NCBI GenBank assembly: GCA_900542525.1
Contig: UQNZ01000007.1
Span: forward strand, 1 to 64,000
DNA: 64,000 nucleotides
Direction: 5' to 3'
Source: an uncultured Eggerthella sp.
GTDB lineage: Bacteria; Actinomycetota; Coriobacteriia; Coriobacteriales; Eggerthellaceae
The notes below the pieces were generated by a model. The model was not told the DNA's origin and did not search any database. It saw only the letters and a program-made list of their open reading frames with translations. Shown here in pieces: positions 7,613-16,535 of this stretch (the stretch's first letter is position 1; each line of letters opens with the position of its first letter). Both the position numbers and the translations under genes were made by a program.

Positions 7613-9274
7613 TTACTTTTGTTCTTCCCATGCATAGCGTGCTGCACCGAGTGCGCCACATAGATCAGGAGCATCGGTGATGAAGAGCGCATCGCCTAGA
7701 CGCGATTCGAGCTCTTGCACTACTCCACTGTTGCGCGCAACGCCTCCGGTCATCATGAAGGGAGCTTCGCCACGCGCACGCTTCACCATCGAAGCAGTCT
7801 TCGATGCGATGGATTTATTCAATCCATGCACAATATCATTATCTGAATGATTATCCGCGATAAGCGAAATAACTTCTGATTCTGCAAAAACAGAACACAT
7901 GCTTGAGATGGTAAGGTCCTTCTTCCACTCAAGCCCGCGCGTGCTCATCTGATCCATATCAAGCTCGAGTGAACGCGCCATCATCTCGAGAAAACGCCCT
8001 GTACCTGCAGCACACTTATCGTTCATGATGAAGTTCGAGACCTCGCCCGCTTCATCGAGGCAGATGACCTTGCTGTCCTGCCCGCCGATATCCACGATCG
8101 TGCGGATCTTAGGATTGAGGTAGTGAGCGCCATGAGCATGACAACTGATCTCGGTCTTTGTATCGGTTGCGAACGGGATATTATCGCGCCCGTAGCCGGT
8201 TGCCATGATGGCTGCGAAGTCCTTTTCAGTTGCACCAAGCTGCTCACAAACCGCCTCGAGCGCCTCGCGAGCTCCACGCTCGGCCTTCGGACCTGTGCGC
8301 ACGATAGCGCTTGCCACCACTTCGCCTGATTTATCGAGCACGACCATGTTCGTGGTGGTCGAGCCGCTATCGATCCCTGCGTAGTACGTTCCTTGCATAT
8401 TGAACACTTTCTCAGTCGTTTGCTGACGCGCATCAAGGCCTAAACTTTCCGAAAACGCTTCAAGCCTCGTTGAAAGCTGACCTTGTGCCATGGGCATATA
8501 ATCAGATTCGATCTTGAGCATAGGAAGATTCGTCTCATCTTTGAGCGCGGAATAATCGAAGCTGTAGAAATCGCAGAACTTCACCGTGTTATAGATGATA
8601 CCCTTCAGGTGCGGATTCTCGAAGAGTACGCGCCTGCCGCTCACATCGGTCATGCGCATACACGGCACCATGCGCAAGAGCGCATGCGCATACCAGCCCA
8701 TCAACTCTTCAAGACTGAAACTTCGTGCGCCTTCAGGAAGCGACTCGAGCCCCCTGCTTCCGCAACAAGTAAGGTTCGCGATAGGCAGAGGCATATTGCC
8801 CGCTATGGAGGCTTCGAGCTCTGGGCTCACGCGTCCACCCAAGAGCGCGATGAAATCTTCTTGCGGGAACTCCCACGACGCTTGCGCACAAGCCTGGATG
8901 AAAAGCTCGGTACTGAAAGGTCTTTGCGTTGATCGCTCAAGATCACGCACAAGATTCAAAAGGATGCCCGTGAACAACTTACGCGCGCAGCCATTATTCT
9001 CATGGGGAAGATCGAGCAGATAGAGGTGTTCCTGATTGCCTTCAAAATCCAAAACATCGTAGACGCGACGCAGAGAATCACAACAATCCATGATGATAAC
9101 GTTGCGCTTATCAAGACTTTGCTGAATAAGAGACTTTGCATGACAGCAGAGATTCGCGTGCGTGAGCGATTCGGCGCGCTCGAAATTCTCTTCTTCCCTA
9201 TCAAGCAAACAAGCCTCTTCACCGAACGCAGCAAAGAGCTCGATGGGTGCATATTTGCAGCTGTAATGGATCAT
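7613..9274 (-). CDS. Fused 2-hydroxyacyl-CoA dehydratase-type subunit and ATP-dependent activase (BadF/HgdC family)
   Basis: The 553-residue protein joins two modules. Residues 1-290 resemble the C-terminal half of HgdB-type dehydratase subunits: MDCCDSLRR near 62-70, GIIYNTVKFCDFYSFDY near 225-241, then GQLSTRLEAF. Residues 297-553 form an ASKHA-fold activase with phosphate loop GIDSGSTTTN (300-309) and DIGGQDSK. C421 and C460 are the two cysteines that share the single [4Fe-4S] cluster between activase monomers. Such activases use ATP hydrolysis to push an electron to very low potential. It overlaps the upstream HgdB-like gene by 4 bp, so the two are likely translationally coupled. Activases are usually stand-alone proteins of about 260 residues, so the fusion is notable. 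Confidence 0.8.
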   Translation of the reverse strand: MIHYSCKYAPIELFAAFGEEACLLDREEENFERAESLTHANLCCHAKSLIQQSLDKRNVIIMDCCDSLRRVYDVLDFEGNQEHLYLLDLPHENNGCARKLFTGILLNLVRDLERSTQRPFSTELFIQACAQASWEFPQEDFIALLGGRVSPELEASIAGNMPLPIANLTCCGSRGLESLPEGARSFSLEELMGWYAHALLRMVPCMRMTDVSGRRVLFENPHLKGIIYNTVKFCDFYSFDYSALKDETNLPMLKIESDYMPMAQGQLSTRLEAFSESLGLDARQQTTEKVFNMQGTYYAGIDSGSTTTNMVVLDKSGEVVASAIVRTGPKAERGAREALEAVCEQLGATEKDFAAIMATGYGRDNIPFATDTKTEISCHAHGAHYLNPKIRTIVDIGGQDSKVICLDEAGEVSNFIMNDKCAAGTGRFLEMMARSLELDMDQMSTRGLEWKKDLTISSMCSVFAESEVISLIADNHSDNDIVHGLNKSIASKTASMVKRARGEAPFMMTGGVARNSGVVQELESRLGDALFITDAPDLCGALGAARYAWEEQK

Positions 9275-10554
9275 GCGCGCAATGCTTTCAGCTGTTCGAT
9301 GAAGGCATTCACACGGGTGACCATCTGACCATCAGCTACGTTGCGCGAATCACAGCCATCGCCATCGAGAACGAGCGTTGGTAAACCATTCTGCTCAAAA
9401 TAGTGCTTGGCAAGCTGCGAGATACCGAGTGTCTGCTTGCACCCCCAATGGCAGAACACCACTACCCCATCGGCATTAGCATTCTTCGCCTGCTCGAGCG
9501 CAAATGCCAGACGCTCTTTTGCACGCCCGTTCATCGCACCATACACGAGACGGTGCGCCATACTCTCGAAGGGACGATCAGGATCGGGAAGGTCGATCGA
9601 TTCAGCTGCGATATCGGTGCCGACCAGTTCGCATTCGGGACCCGCATCGAAGATATCGCGCATCGATTCTTGCCAGTTCGGTAAGGTGTGGATCCAAAAC
9701 AGACGCACCTTATCGGATCTTTCAGTGCCAAGTGCGCGCTCACTCGAGGCAAGTACATCTTCCATGAAACGAAGCGCTTCAGGGCGTCCGAGCATGATGT
9801 GCGTGGAGATCGTAGCGCAGAGTTCGCTGGTCATGGTGGTGTCGAGACTCACCTTGCCACGAAGCGCAAGTGCGCGCTGATACGCCTGGATCGTTCTTCG
9901 CGAATTCACCATGGTAGTGCGCAATGCTTCAGGATCGAGCGAACAATGCGTGGCATCTTCAAGCAGTGCTGCGAGTTCGCGCAGCTGATCGGCGACATAG
10001 ACCACAGCATCCTCATCGGCGGTAGTAGGCACATCGATGACATAGTGCGGAACATCGTAGAATTTCGCAAGGCGTGGGAATGAAAGCTGGTTCGCATCGC
10101 AGGCCAGCGTGGTGTTCGCGATCATGAGCGGACGAGGCATGATGCCCGTTTCCGCTACCCCGATCATAAGCTTGTGATACGAACAGAAGGTCTCGGCAAT
10201 ATCGTGAGATTCTGAAGCCTCAACGAACACCTCATCGCAAGCGGTGTTCGCCACGTAAGCTGAAATCCCCTCAGGGAACATAGGCGTGAGCCCTAGGGCA
10301 TGGATGATCTCGCACGGCATGAAGATATTCACCATGACTGCATTTTCGGGATGACGGAACGAATCGACGATCGTTCCTGCGATACCGCCATTCACGCGCT
10401 CGGTTGCTGCACGAACATTGAGGGGACGAGGAAATCTGCCCGCAAGATTCACCCAGGAATAGGCAGCCATCAGAAGCGCTCGGGCATGATCGGGCGAAGC
10501 GATCGTTTGCTTCGTGATAACTTGACCGAGTTTTTCAACAACAGGCGATGCCAT
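9271..10554 (-). CDS. 2-hydroxyacyl-CoA dehydratase D-component / double-cubane cluster protein (HgdB family)
   Basis: A 427-residue HgdB-family protein. Candidate Fe-S ligands sit at the conserved positions: C81 (MPCEIIHALG), C124 (FCSYHK), C152 (ACDAN) and C368/C372 (FCHWGCKQTLG). The family includes dehydratases for 2-hydroxyglutaryl-, lactyl- and phenyllactyl-CoA, benzoyl-CoA reductases, and the YjiM-type double-cubane cluster proteins, which pair with one activase. The partner activase fusion overlaps it by 4 bp, and aconitase ends 9 bp upstream. No separate second subunit gene is present, which favours a homodimeric double-cubane type or use of the fused module as second subunit. The substrate is unknown. 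Confidence 0.78.
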   Translation of the reverse strand: MASPVVEKLGQVITKQTIASPDHARALLMAAYSWVNLAGRFPRPLNVRAATERVNGGIAGTIVDSFRHPENAVMVNIFMPCEIIHALGLTPMFPEGISAYVANTACDEVFVEASESHDIAETFCSYHKLMIGVAETGIMPRPLMIANTTLACDANQLSFPRLAKFYDVPHYVIDVPTTADEDAVVYVADQLRELAALLEDATHCSLDPEALRTTMVNSRRTIQAYQRALALRGKVSLDTTMTSELCATISTHIMLGRPEALRFMEDVLASSERALGTERSDKVRLFWIHTLPNWQESMRDIFDAGPECELVGTDIAAESIDLPDPDRPFESMAHRLVYGAMNGRAKERLAFALEQAKNANADGVVVFCHWGCKQTLGISQLAKHYFEQNGLPTLVLDGDGCDSRNVADGQMVTRVNAFIEQLKALRA

Positions 10555-10563
10555 GAACGACCT

Positions 10564-13209
10564 CTACGCAAGCGAACGAAGCACGTATTGCAGGATACCT
10601 CCGTTGAAGTAATATTCACCCTCTGTGGGAGTATCGATACGCACGATCATACTGAACGCCGTCTTCTCTCCTGAAGGCTTCACTGCCTCGACCGCAACAT
10701 TCGCAGGTTCAGGCAGGCCCTTCGAGAAATCGATCGGTGCGATCGTGAAGGTTTCGGTGCCATCGAGCCCGAGCGATTCAACGCTCTGGCCTTCTTCAAA
10801 CTGGAGCGGCAGGATGCCCATACCGATCAGGTTCGAACGGTGAATACGCTCGAAGCTTTCAGCGAAGGCAGCACGTACACCTTGCAGCATCGGGCCTTTT
10901 GCAGCCCAGTCGCGCGAAGAACCGCTGCCATACATCTTCCCAGCGAGCACCACAAGGGGCGTTTCGTTATTCTGATAGTCTTCAGCAGCGTCCCAAACGG
11001 CCTTGATCTGATCATCAAGCAGATCTTTCGTCCAACCGCCCTTCTTTCCTTCGGCGAGCTTGTTCATAAGCTTAACGTTCGCGAAGGTGCCACGCATCAT
11101 GACCTCATGATTGCCGCGACGAGCGCCATAGGTGTTGAAATCTGCTGGAGCAACGCCATGCTCTTCAAGATAGCGCGCTGCTGGCGAATCGAGTGCAATA
11201 GCTCCTGCCGGCGAGATATGGTCAGTCGTAATGAAATCGCCCAAGTTCAGAAGCGCACGTGCATCTTTGATCTGAGCTGGAGCACTTGGCTCTTTTTCCA
11301 TCCCGTTGAAATAAGGTGCGCGGCGAACGTAGGTGGAATCAGGATCCCAAGCGAACGTATCGCTCGCCTCTTTGCCAAGCGAGCGCCACTTCTCGTCGCC
11401 TTCGAATAAACTTGCGCTTGATTCGTCGAAGGTAGCCTTGGTGCAACACTGGGCGAGCAAGCGTGCAACCTCTTCATCGTTGGGCCAGACATCGCGCAGG
11501 AATACTTCCTTACCTTCGGTGTTCGTGGCAATAGGAGTGGTTTCGAAATCGAAGTCCATCGTGCCCACCAGCGAATAAGCGATAACGAGCGCAGGAGCAC
11601 AGAGATAGTTCTGGGAAACATCCGGCGAGATACGGCCATCGAAGTTACGATTGCCCGAAAGGATGCTCGCTAGCTCGATAGAATCGGCGATATCATGCAT
11701 TGCCGGATAGACCGGACCCGAATTACCAATGCAGCTCATGCAGCCAAAGCCACAAGTGTAGAAGCCCAAGTCCTGCAAGCCTTCGATAAGGCCAGCGGCA
11801 GCCAGGATATCTTCTGTTGCACGGCTGCCCGGAGCAAGGATGCACTTGACCCACGGACGAGGCTTCAAACCTTGAGCGGCAGCGTTACGAGCAAGCAAAC
11901 CAGCTGCGATCATCATCGACGCGTCAGTTGCCGTAGTGCAACTCGTTACCGCCGCGATCGCAAGCGCCCCATGAGTAAGATCGTGCGTCTGGCCTGCGAT
12001 CTCAACCTTGACCGTATCTGAAAGATCAAGAGCGCGATCAGCGCAGATAGACCGGAATGTTTCGTGAGCTTTTGCAAGCGGAATGCGATCGTGTGGGCGC
12101 GAAGGACCTGCCAGGTTGCGTTCAACCGTTGAAAGGTCAAGCGTGAGCACTTTGGAATAGGTGCGAGGCGCCGCATCCGCATACCCCCAGAAACCCTGCT
12201 CTTTAGCATAGGCTTCAACGAGCGCGATCTGCTCTTCACTACGTCCCGTAAGCGCGAGATAATCGAGCGTCTTCTCGTCAACCGGGAAGAGCGTACAAGT
12301 GCAACCGTATTCTGGCGTCATGTTCGAGACACATGCACGCTGCGTTGCAGAAAGCGAGCGCACGCCTTCGCCAAACACCTCAACGAAGCACCCTACTACT
12401 CCTTCTGCTCGAAGCATCTGAGCGAAGGTGAGTGAAAGGTCCATCGCGCTTACACCCGCTGGAAGCGATCCTGTGAGATTAACGCCGATCACGCGCGGAA
12501 CGAGCGTGGTGATAGGCTGACCCAGGGCAGCAGCTTCAGCTTCGATGCCGCCCACTCCCCAACCGAGCACGCCAATGCCATTTGCGGTAGGAGTATGCGA
12601 GTCAGTTCCAACAAGCGTATCGAAATACGCGAGCGTTCCCTCTGCTTCTTCACGCGTCATGACTACACTTGCGAAACGCTCGATGTTGAGCTGATGGCAG
12701 ATGCCCGACCCCGGGGGTACGATGCGCACGTTCTGGAAGGATTCCTGCGACCACTTCAGGAAGTCGTAGCGCTCCTTGTTGCGCTCGAATTCAAGTTCCA
12801 TGTTGTTTGCAAGAGCAGCGGCACAACCCGATTCATCAGCAATGACCGAGTGGTCGATAACCAGATCGCAGGGAATCTGCGGATTGATATTCTTTGGATC
12901 ACCGCCCAGTTCAGCGCATGCTTCGCGCATAACAGCAAAATCGACGAAAACCGGTACGCCCGTGAAGTCTTGGAAGAGCACGCGCGCTGGGCTGAATTCG
13001 ATCTCTTCGCCAGTAACGCCTTTCGTTCCTGCTTCAACGAGACGCTCGGAGAGGATCTTCGCCTCTTCGTCGCTGCGAGCATTACGAAGAATATTCTCCA
13101 AGAGCACGGTGAGCGAATACGGAAGTGTCGCATACCCTTCTACTTGAGAAACAGGAAAATAGGTATAGCTCTTAGTACCAACCGTAAGTTGCGCTGCGCG
13201 ATTATTCAT
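10564..13209 (-). CDS. acnA: Aconitate hydratase (AcnA type)
   Basis: This 881-residue cytoplasmic enzyme isomerises citrate to isocitrate. It has the four-domain AcnA/IRP1 order. GTDSHTPTANGIGVLGWGVG at 201-220 is intact. The cluster ligands are C424 (TSCT), C490 and C493 (GCMSCIGNSGP), and GSSRDWAAKG lies in the C-terminal swivel domain. The stretch after C424 reads SCTTATDAS where SCTN is usual in the family. The start ATG at 13209 follows AAGGAGCTTGC. It lies downstream of isocitrate dehydrogenase and upstream of the HgdB-like gene, so the operon combines the citrate-to-2-oxoglutarate steps with radical dehydratase genes. Confidence 0.95.
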   Translation of the reverse strand: MNNRAAQLTVGTKSYTYFPVSQVEGYATLPYSLTVLLENILRNARSDEEAKILSERLVEAGTKGVTGEEIEFSPARVLFQDFTGVPVFVDFAVMREACAELGGDPKNINPQIPCDLVIDHSVIADESGCAAALANNMELEFERNKERYDFLKWSQESFQNVRIVPPGSGICHQLNIERFASVVMTREEAEGTLAYFDTLVGTDSHTPTANGIGVLGWGVGGIEAEAAALGQPITTLVPRVIGVNLTGSLPAGVSAMDLSLTFAQMLRAEGVVGCFVEVFGEGVRSLSATQRACVSNMTPEYGCTCTLFPVDEKTLDYLALTGRSEEQIALVEAYAKEQGFWGYADAAPRTYSKVLTLDLSTVERNLAGPSRPHDRIPLAKAHETFRSICADRALDLSDTVKVEIAGQTHDLTHGALAIAAVTSCTTATDASMMIAAGLLARNAAAQGLKPRPWVKCILAPGSRATEDILAAAGLIEGLQDLGFYTCGFGCMSCIGNSGPVYPAMHDIADSIELASILSGNRNFDGRISPDVSQNYLCAPALVIAYSLVGTMDFDFETTPIATNTEGKEVFLRDVWPNDEEVARLLAQCCTKATFDESSASLFEGDEKWRSLGKEASDTFAWDPDSTYVRRAPYFNGMEKEPSAPAQIKDARALLNLGDFITTDHISPAGAIALDSPAARYLEEHGVAPADFNTYGARRGNHEVMMRGTFANVKLMNKLAEGKKGGWTKDLLDDQIKAVWDAAEDYQNNETPLVVLAGKMYGSGSSRDWAAKGPMLQGVRAAFAESFERIHRSNLIGMGILPLQFEEGQSVESLGLDGTETFTIAPIDFSKGLPEPANVAVEAVKPSGEKTAFSMIVRIDTPTEGEYYFNGGILQYVLRSLA

Positions 13210-13285
13210 GCAAGCTCCTTAAACTAAAGATGTGGGTCAATCGGCAAAAGGACGAGTTAGAACGCGTATTCCACTCGTAGGGATT

Positions 13286-14374
13286 CTACTGCTGCAAATA
13301 AGCAACGAGAGCATCTGTGAATTCAGTGCAGGTTGCCGCAGGGGCATCTGAGCCGGTAGCTTTACGAATATCAGCCGTAAGCACGCTGCCTTCTGCATAA
13401 ACCACACGCACTGCGTCACGGATCTTGCGCGCGGTCTCAAACTCTCCAAGATGATCGAGCATCATAGCTGCCGAAAGAATCTCGGCAGTAGGATTGCAGA
13501 TATCCTTACCAGCAATATCGGGCGCTGAGCCGTGAACTGCTTCAAAGATGGCATATTCTGGGCCGATATTAGCGCCAGGAGCGATGCCAAGACCTCCCAC
13601 CAAGCCAGCACACAGATCGCTCGCAATGTCTCCATAAAGGTTTGGGAAAACGATGACCTCGAACTGAGAGGGATCCATAACGATATTCATACAGAACGCA
13701 TCGATGATGTTGTCGTTGAATGCGATAGAAGGATGCTCTTCAGCAACTTCACGTGCGCAACGCAAGAACAAACCATCGGAATGCTTCATGATGTTCGCTT
13801 TGTGGGCAGCAGTAACCTTTTTGTAGCCTTGTTTCTCAGCGTAGTTGAATGCATATTCAACGATGGCGCGCGAGGCGGTTTCAGAGATTGGCTTGATAGA
13901 GATGCCTGAATCCTTGCGAATGGTACCCGCGCCCTTCTTCTCAATGAAATCGATGAGATCGAGTGCTTCAGGTGTACCCTCTTCGAACTCAATGCCCGCA
14001 TAAAGGTCTTCAGAATTCTCGCGCACGATAACCAGATCGACATCTTCATAGCGACCGCCGGCACCAGGGATGGAGAGCACGGGACGTAGGCACACATTGA
14101 GATCGAGCGCCTGGCGAAGCGCCACATTCACACTGCGAAAGCCCGTACCCACCGGAGTGGTGACAGGGCCTTTGATAGCGACCTTGTTCTTGCGAACCGC
14201 ATCGATAGTTGAGGGCGGGAGCGGCGTGCTGAACTCTTCCATAAGATGAGCGCCTGCTTCAGCGATCTCCCATTCGATGTCCGCGCCAGCTGCTGCTACC
14301 ACGCGCTGCATTGCAGCAGTTGTTTCCGTACCGATACCGTCGCCCGGAATGAGCGTAACCGTGTGTTTCGCCAT
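13286..14374 (-). CDS. icd: Isocitrate dehydrogenase, probably NAD-dependent
   Basis: The 362-residue protein belongs to the beta-decarboxylating dehydrogenases and converts isocitrate to 2-oxoglutarate and CO2. The N-terminus LIPGDGIGTE, the GFRSVNVALRQALDLN loop with the isocitrate-contacting Ser/Asn, and NLYGDIASD are present. HGSAPDIAGK (Asp-Ile where NADP enzymes have Lys-Tyr) points to NAD. Isopropylmalate dehydrogenase is less likely because of the SVNVALRQ loop and the aconitase neighbour 76 bp downstream. A HEAT-repeat gene ends 12 bp upstream. Confidence 0.88.
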   Translation of the reverse strand: MAKHTVTLIPGDGIGTETTAAMQRVVAAAGADIEWEIAEAGAHLMEEFSTPLPPSTIDAVRKNKVAIKGPVTTPVGTGFRSVNVALRQALDLNVCLRPVLSIPGAGGRYEDVDLVIVRENSEDLYAGIEFEEGTPEALDLIDFIEKKGAGTIRKDSGISIKPISETASRAIVEYAFNYAEKQGYKKVTAAHKANIMKHSDGLFLRCAREVAEEHPSIAFNDNIIDAFCMNIVMDPSQFEVIVFPNLYGDIASDLCAGLVGGLGIAPGANIGPEYAIFEAVHGSAPDIAGKDICNPTAEILSAAMMLDHLGEFETARKIRDAVRVVYAEGSVLTADIRKATGSDAPAATCTEFTDALVAYLQQ

Positions 14375-14386
14375 TATTACCTCGCT

Positions 14387-14989
14387 TTATTTAAGATTGT
14401 CGATGATCTGCTGACTGCGACGCTTGAGCGCGCCTTTGGATTTTTCCGCATCGAACGCCATGCGCTCTTTAAGACCCTCTTTTACGCTTGGAGCGATCTT
14501 GCCTTCTGAAAAGCCAATGAGCGCGATGAGCATATCTTGATATTCATAATCGCCGTGATAGCACTGAATAGCCTCGTCGAGCAGCGGCCAAACCTTTTCA
14601 GAACGCAGTTCGGTAGTAGCGCCGATCTTGCACAGGAAACGAAGTGCGGCTAAACGAACGAAGCCGTTCTCTTCATCGAACAGCGCCGTTTCAGCATCGG
14701 CGAGTGCTTTATCACAGCTCTTCGAGGCGAGCGGAACTAGAATGGCGAGCACTTCAAGACTTTCCCAACGCGTCTGAGCCTCTGGTCGCTTGAGTGCGTC
14801 GATGAAATCGTCGATATAAGGAACGAGAATTTCGGGATCTACTTTTGCGATCTGCGCGAATACAGCTGCTGCATCTTGACGCGCGCGGCGCGAAGAGCCG
14901 GACAGCTCAGCAACAAGCTCTTCCCTTATCTTCTCTGAACCGATCGCTTGTTGGGCAGTCTCTTTAATTGATTCGGTCTTTTCGCTCAC
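14387..14989 (-). CDS. HEAT-repeat protein
   Basis: A 200-residue, all-helical, soluble protein. Helix pairs of HEAT/armadillo type recur roughly every 35-40 residues: SSRRARQDAAAVFAQIAK, then ETRWESL-like, then DEENGFVRLAALRFLCKIG, with a Lys/Arg-rich end (KGALKRRSQQIIDNL). Such repeats form curved binding scaffolds; no catalytic motif is seen. It is the first gene of the icd-acnA-hgdB unit, 12 bp before icd. Related small HEAT proteins are common in Coriobacteriia, but their role is not known to me. Confidence 0.7.
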   Translation of the reverse strand: MSEKTESIKETAQQAIGSEKIREELVAELSGSSRRARQDAAAVFAQIAKVDPEILVPYIDDFIDALKRPEAQTRWESLEVLAILVPLASKSCDKALADAETALFDEENGFVRLAALRFLCKIGATTELRSEKVWPLLDEAIQCYHGDYEYQDMLIALIGFSEGKIAPSVKEGLKERMAFDAEKSKGALKRRSQQIIDNLK

Positions 14990-15055
14990 GCGTTTCTCCC
15001 TACTGTTTCAATCTTTACCTAGTTATCCCATCGTAGAGACAACTGCAACTTACTC

Positions 15056-15061
15056 ATTATA
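15056..15061 (-). promoter_or_regulatory. Possible -10 element of the HEAT-icd-acnA operon
   Basis: TATAAT on the minus strand lies about 67 bp before the HEAT gene start codon. TTCATT 18 bp upstream is a weak -35 candidate, placed just after the rplA terminator stem. The next gene upstream is rplA, so a separate promoter is expected here. Confidence 0.4.
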
Positions 15062-15078
15062 CCCCTGTTTATCCTGCA

Positions 15079-15108
15079 AAATGAAAAGCCCCCGCGTTGC
15101 GGGGGCTT
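15079..15108 (-). terminator. Rho-independent terminator after rplA
   Basis: AAGCCCCCGC and GCGGGGGCTT (15086-15095 with 15099-15108) form a perfect 10-bp stem with a 3-nt loop, followed on the minus strand by TTCATTTTG. It closes the tuf-secE-nusG-rplKA cluster. Confidence 0.9.
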
Positions 15109-15131
15109 AAAGCGTCAGTATGGTAATGAGA

Positions 15132-15833
15132 CTATTCGGCCGGAGTCGTGTATGCGCGATTGACTGCGCTGTCGACCGGAACACCCGGGCCCATAGTGGA
15201 AGAAACCGTGATGGACTTCACATAGCGACCCTTAGCTGCTGCGGGCTTCATGCGGAGGATCTCATCGTAAACAACACCGTAGTTCTCAGCGAGCTGCTCA
15301 GGAGTGAAGCTCACCTTGCCAAGAACAACATGACAGATGCCATAACGATCGGCGCGATACTCAACGCGACCGCCCTTGAGCTCTTTAACCGCCTTTGCAA
15401 CATCTGGCGTAACCGTGCCGAGCTTAGGGTTAGGCATGAGGCCGCGCGTACCGAGGATACGACCGAGACGACCAACCTTAGCCATCATTTCCGGCGTAGC
15501 AACCGTTGCATCAAAATCGATCTTGCCGCCCTGGATGTCAGCGATCAGATCATCGGAACCGACGATATCAGCACCAGCTTCTTCTGCCGCACGAGCAGCA
15601 TCGCCCTCAGCGAAGACTGCAACGCGAACCGTCTTGCCAGAGCCGTTAGGAAGGCTCACCGTGCCGCGAAGCTGCTGGTCTGCCTGACGCGTGTCAAGAT
15701 TCAGACGAATGTCCACATCGACCGTCTCATCAAAATTCGCGAATGCGATATTCTTCACGAGCGCCATAGCCTCAAGCGGAGCATAAAGCTCTTCGGTCAC
15801 CTGAGCTTCAGCTGCAGCATATTTCTTACCCAT
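15132..15833 (-). CDS. rplA: Ribosomal protein uL1
   Basis: This 233-residue protein of the L1 stalk binds 23S rRNA helix 76 and helps release E-site tRNA. Conserved L1 segments are present: VDIRLNLDTRQADQQLRG, GSDDLIADIQGG, GRLGRILGTRGLMPNPK and the C-terminal MGPGVPVD. The N-terminus begins MGKKYAAAEA, as usual. It is last in the secE-nusG-rplK-rplA series, and in many bacteria L1 represses this pair by binding its own mRNA. Confidence 0.97.
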   Translation of the reverse strand: MGKKYAAAEAQVTEELYAPLEAMALVKNIAFANFDETVDVDIRLNLDTRQADQQLRGTVSLPNGSGKTVRVAVFAEGDAARAAEEAGADIVGSDDLIADIQGGKIDFDATVATPEMMAKVGRLGRILGTRGLMPNPKLGTVTPDVAKAVKELKGGRVEYRADRYGICHVVLGKVSFTPEQLAENYGVVYDEILRMKPAAAKGRYVKSITVSSTMGPGVPVDSAVNRAYTTPAE

Positions 15834-15879
15834 AGTTCTTTCCTTTCGTGGTCATAGCGAGATTTCTCTGCCACATTGA

Positions 15880-15898
15880 GCAGCGCTTGAAGCGCTGC
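15880..15898 (-). other. Perfect hairpin between rplK and rplA
   Basis: GCAGCGCT and AGCGCTGC (15880-15887 with 15891-15898) form an 8-bp perfect stem with a 3-nt loop in the 80-bp rplK-rplA gap. It starts 16 bp after the rplK stop and has no T run, so it is more likely a processing or protein-binding site than a terminator. A link to L1 autoregulation is speculative. Confidence 0.5.
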
Positions 15899-15913
15899 AG
15901 ATCAATAAAACGA

Positions 15914-16417
15914 TTACTCCGGAGAAGCACCTTCACCGTCGAGGATAGCCTTAAGACGACGCGTGATAACGTATTCTTTCTTCGGCTCGCGACCCTCGAT
16001 ATTCACGCCCATAGAACGAGCAGTACCTGCGATGATCTCCATCGCAGCTTCGATATCGTTCGCATTGAGGTCGGGCATCTTGATCTCTGCGATCTCGCGC
16101 AGCTGATCGAGCGAAAGCTCACCAACCTTGCGAATCTGAGGAATGCCAGAACCACTCTTGATGCCGAGCTTTTCCTTGATAAGGAAAGCAGCCGGAGGGG
16201 TCTTACAGACGAAGTCGAAGGTCTTATCTTCATAGATGGTGATCTCAACAGGGATGATCGTGCCAGATTGGTCCTGCGTTGCCGCATTAAAAGCCTGGCA
16301 GAACTGCATGATATTAACACCCTGGGCACCCAATGCAGGACCGACCGGAGGTGCAGGATTTGCACCACCAGCAGGAATCTGGAGCTTAACAAAGCCCGTT
16401 ACATTTTTAGCAGCCAC
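15914..16417 (-). CDS. rplK: Ribosomal protein uL11 with C-terminal extension
   Basis: L11 binds the GTPase-associated centre of 23S rRNA together with L10. The N-terminal proline-rich segment GGANPAPPVGPALGAQGVNI and the C-terminal rRNA-binding domain, ending in the usual AGTARSMGVNIEG, are intact. The protein is 167 residues, against about 141 usually: about 25 extra, charged residues (REPKKEYVITRRLKAIL and an acidic tail) follow the normal end. It lies between nusG and rplA. Confidence 0.95.
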   Translation of the reverse strand: MAAKNVTGFVKLQIPAGGANPAPPVGPALGAQGVNIMQFCQAFNAATQDQSGTIIPVEITIYEDKTFDFVCKTPPAAFLIKEKLGIKSGSGIPQIRKVGELSLDQLREIAEIKMPDLNANDIEAAMEIIAGTARSMGVNIEGREPKKEYVITRRLKAILDGEGASPE

Positions 16418-16535
16418 TTCAGTGTTCCTTTCAACTGAATAGTTTCATTTCCATATATGACAAAGCGTATCAATGAGAAGCCCCGTCCACACACGGGCAT
16501 ATCTACGCGTTGTTAACAAGATTGCATTGTAGAGG

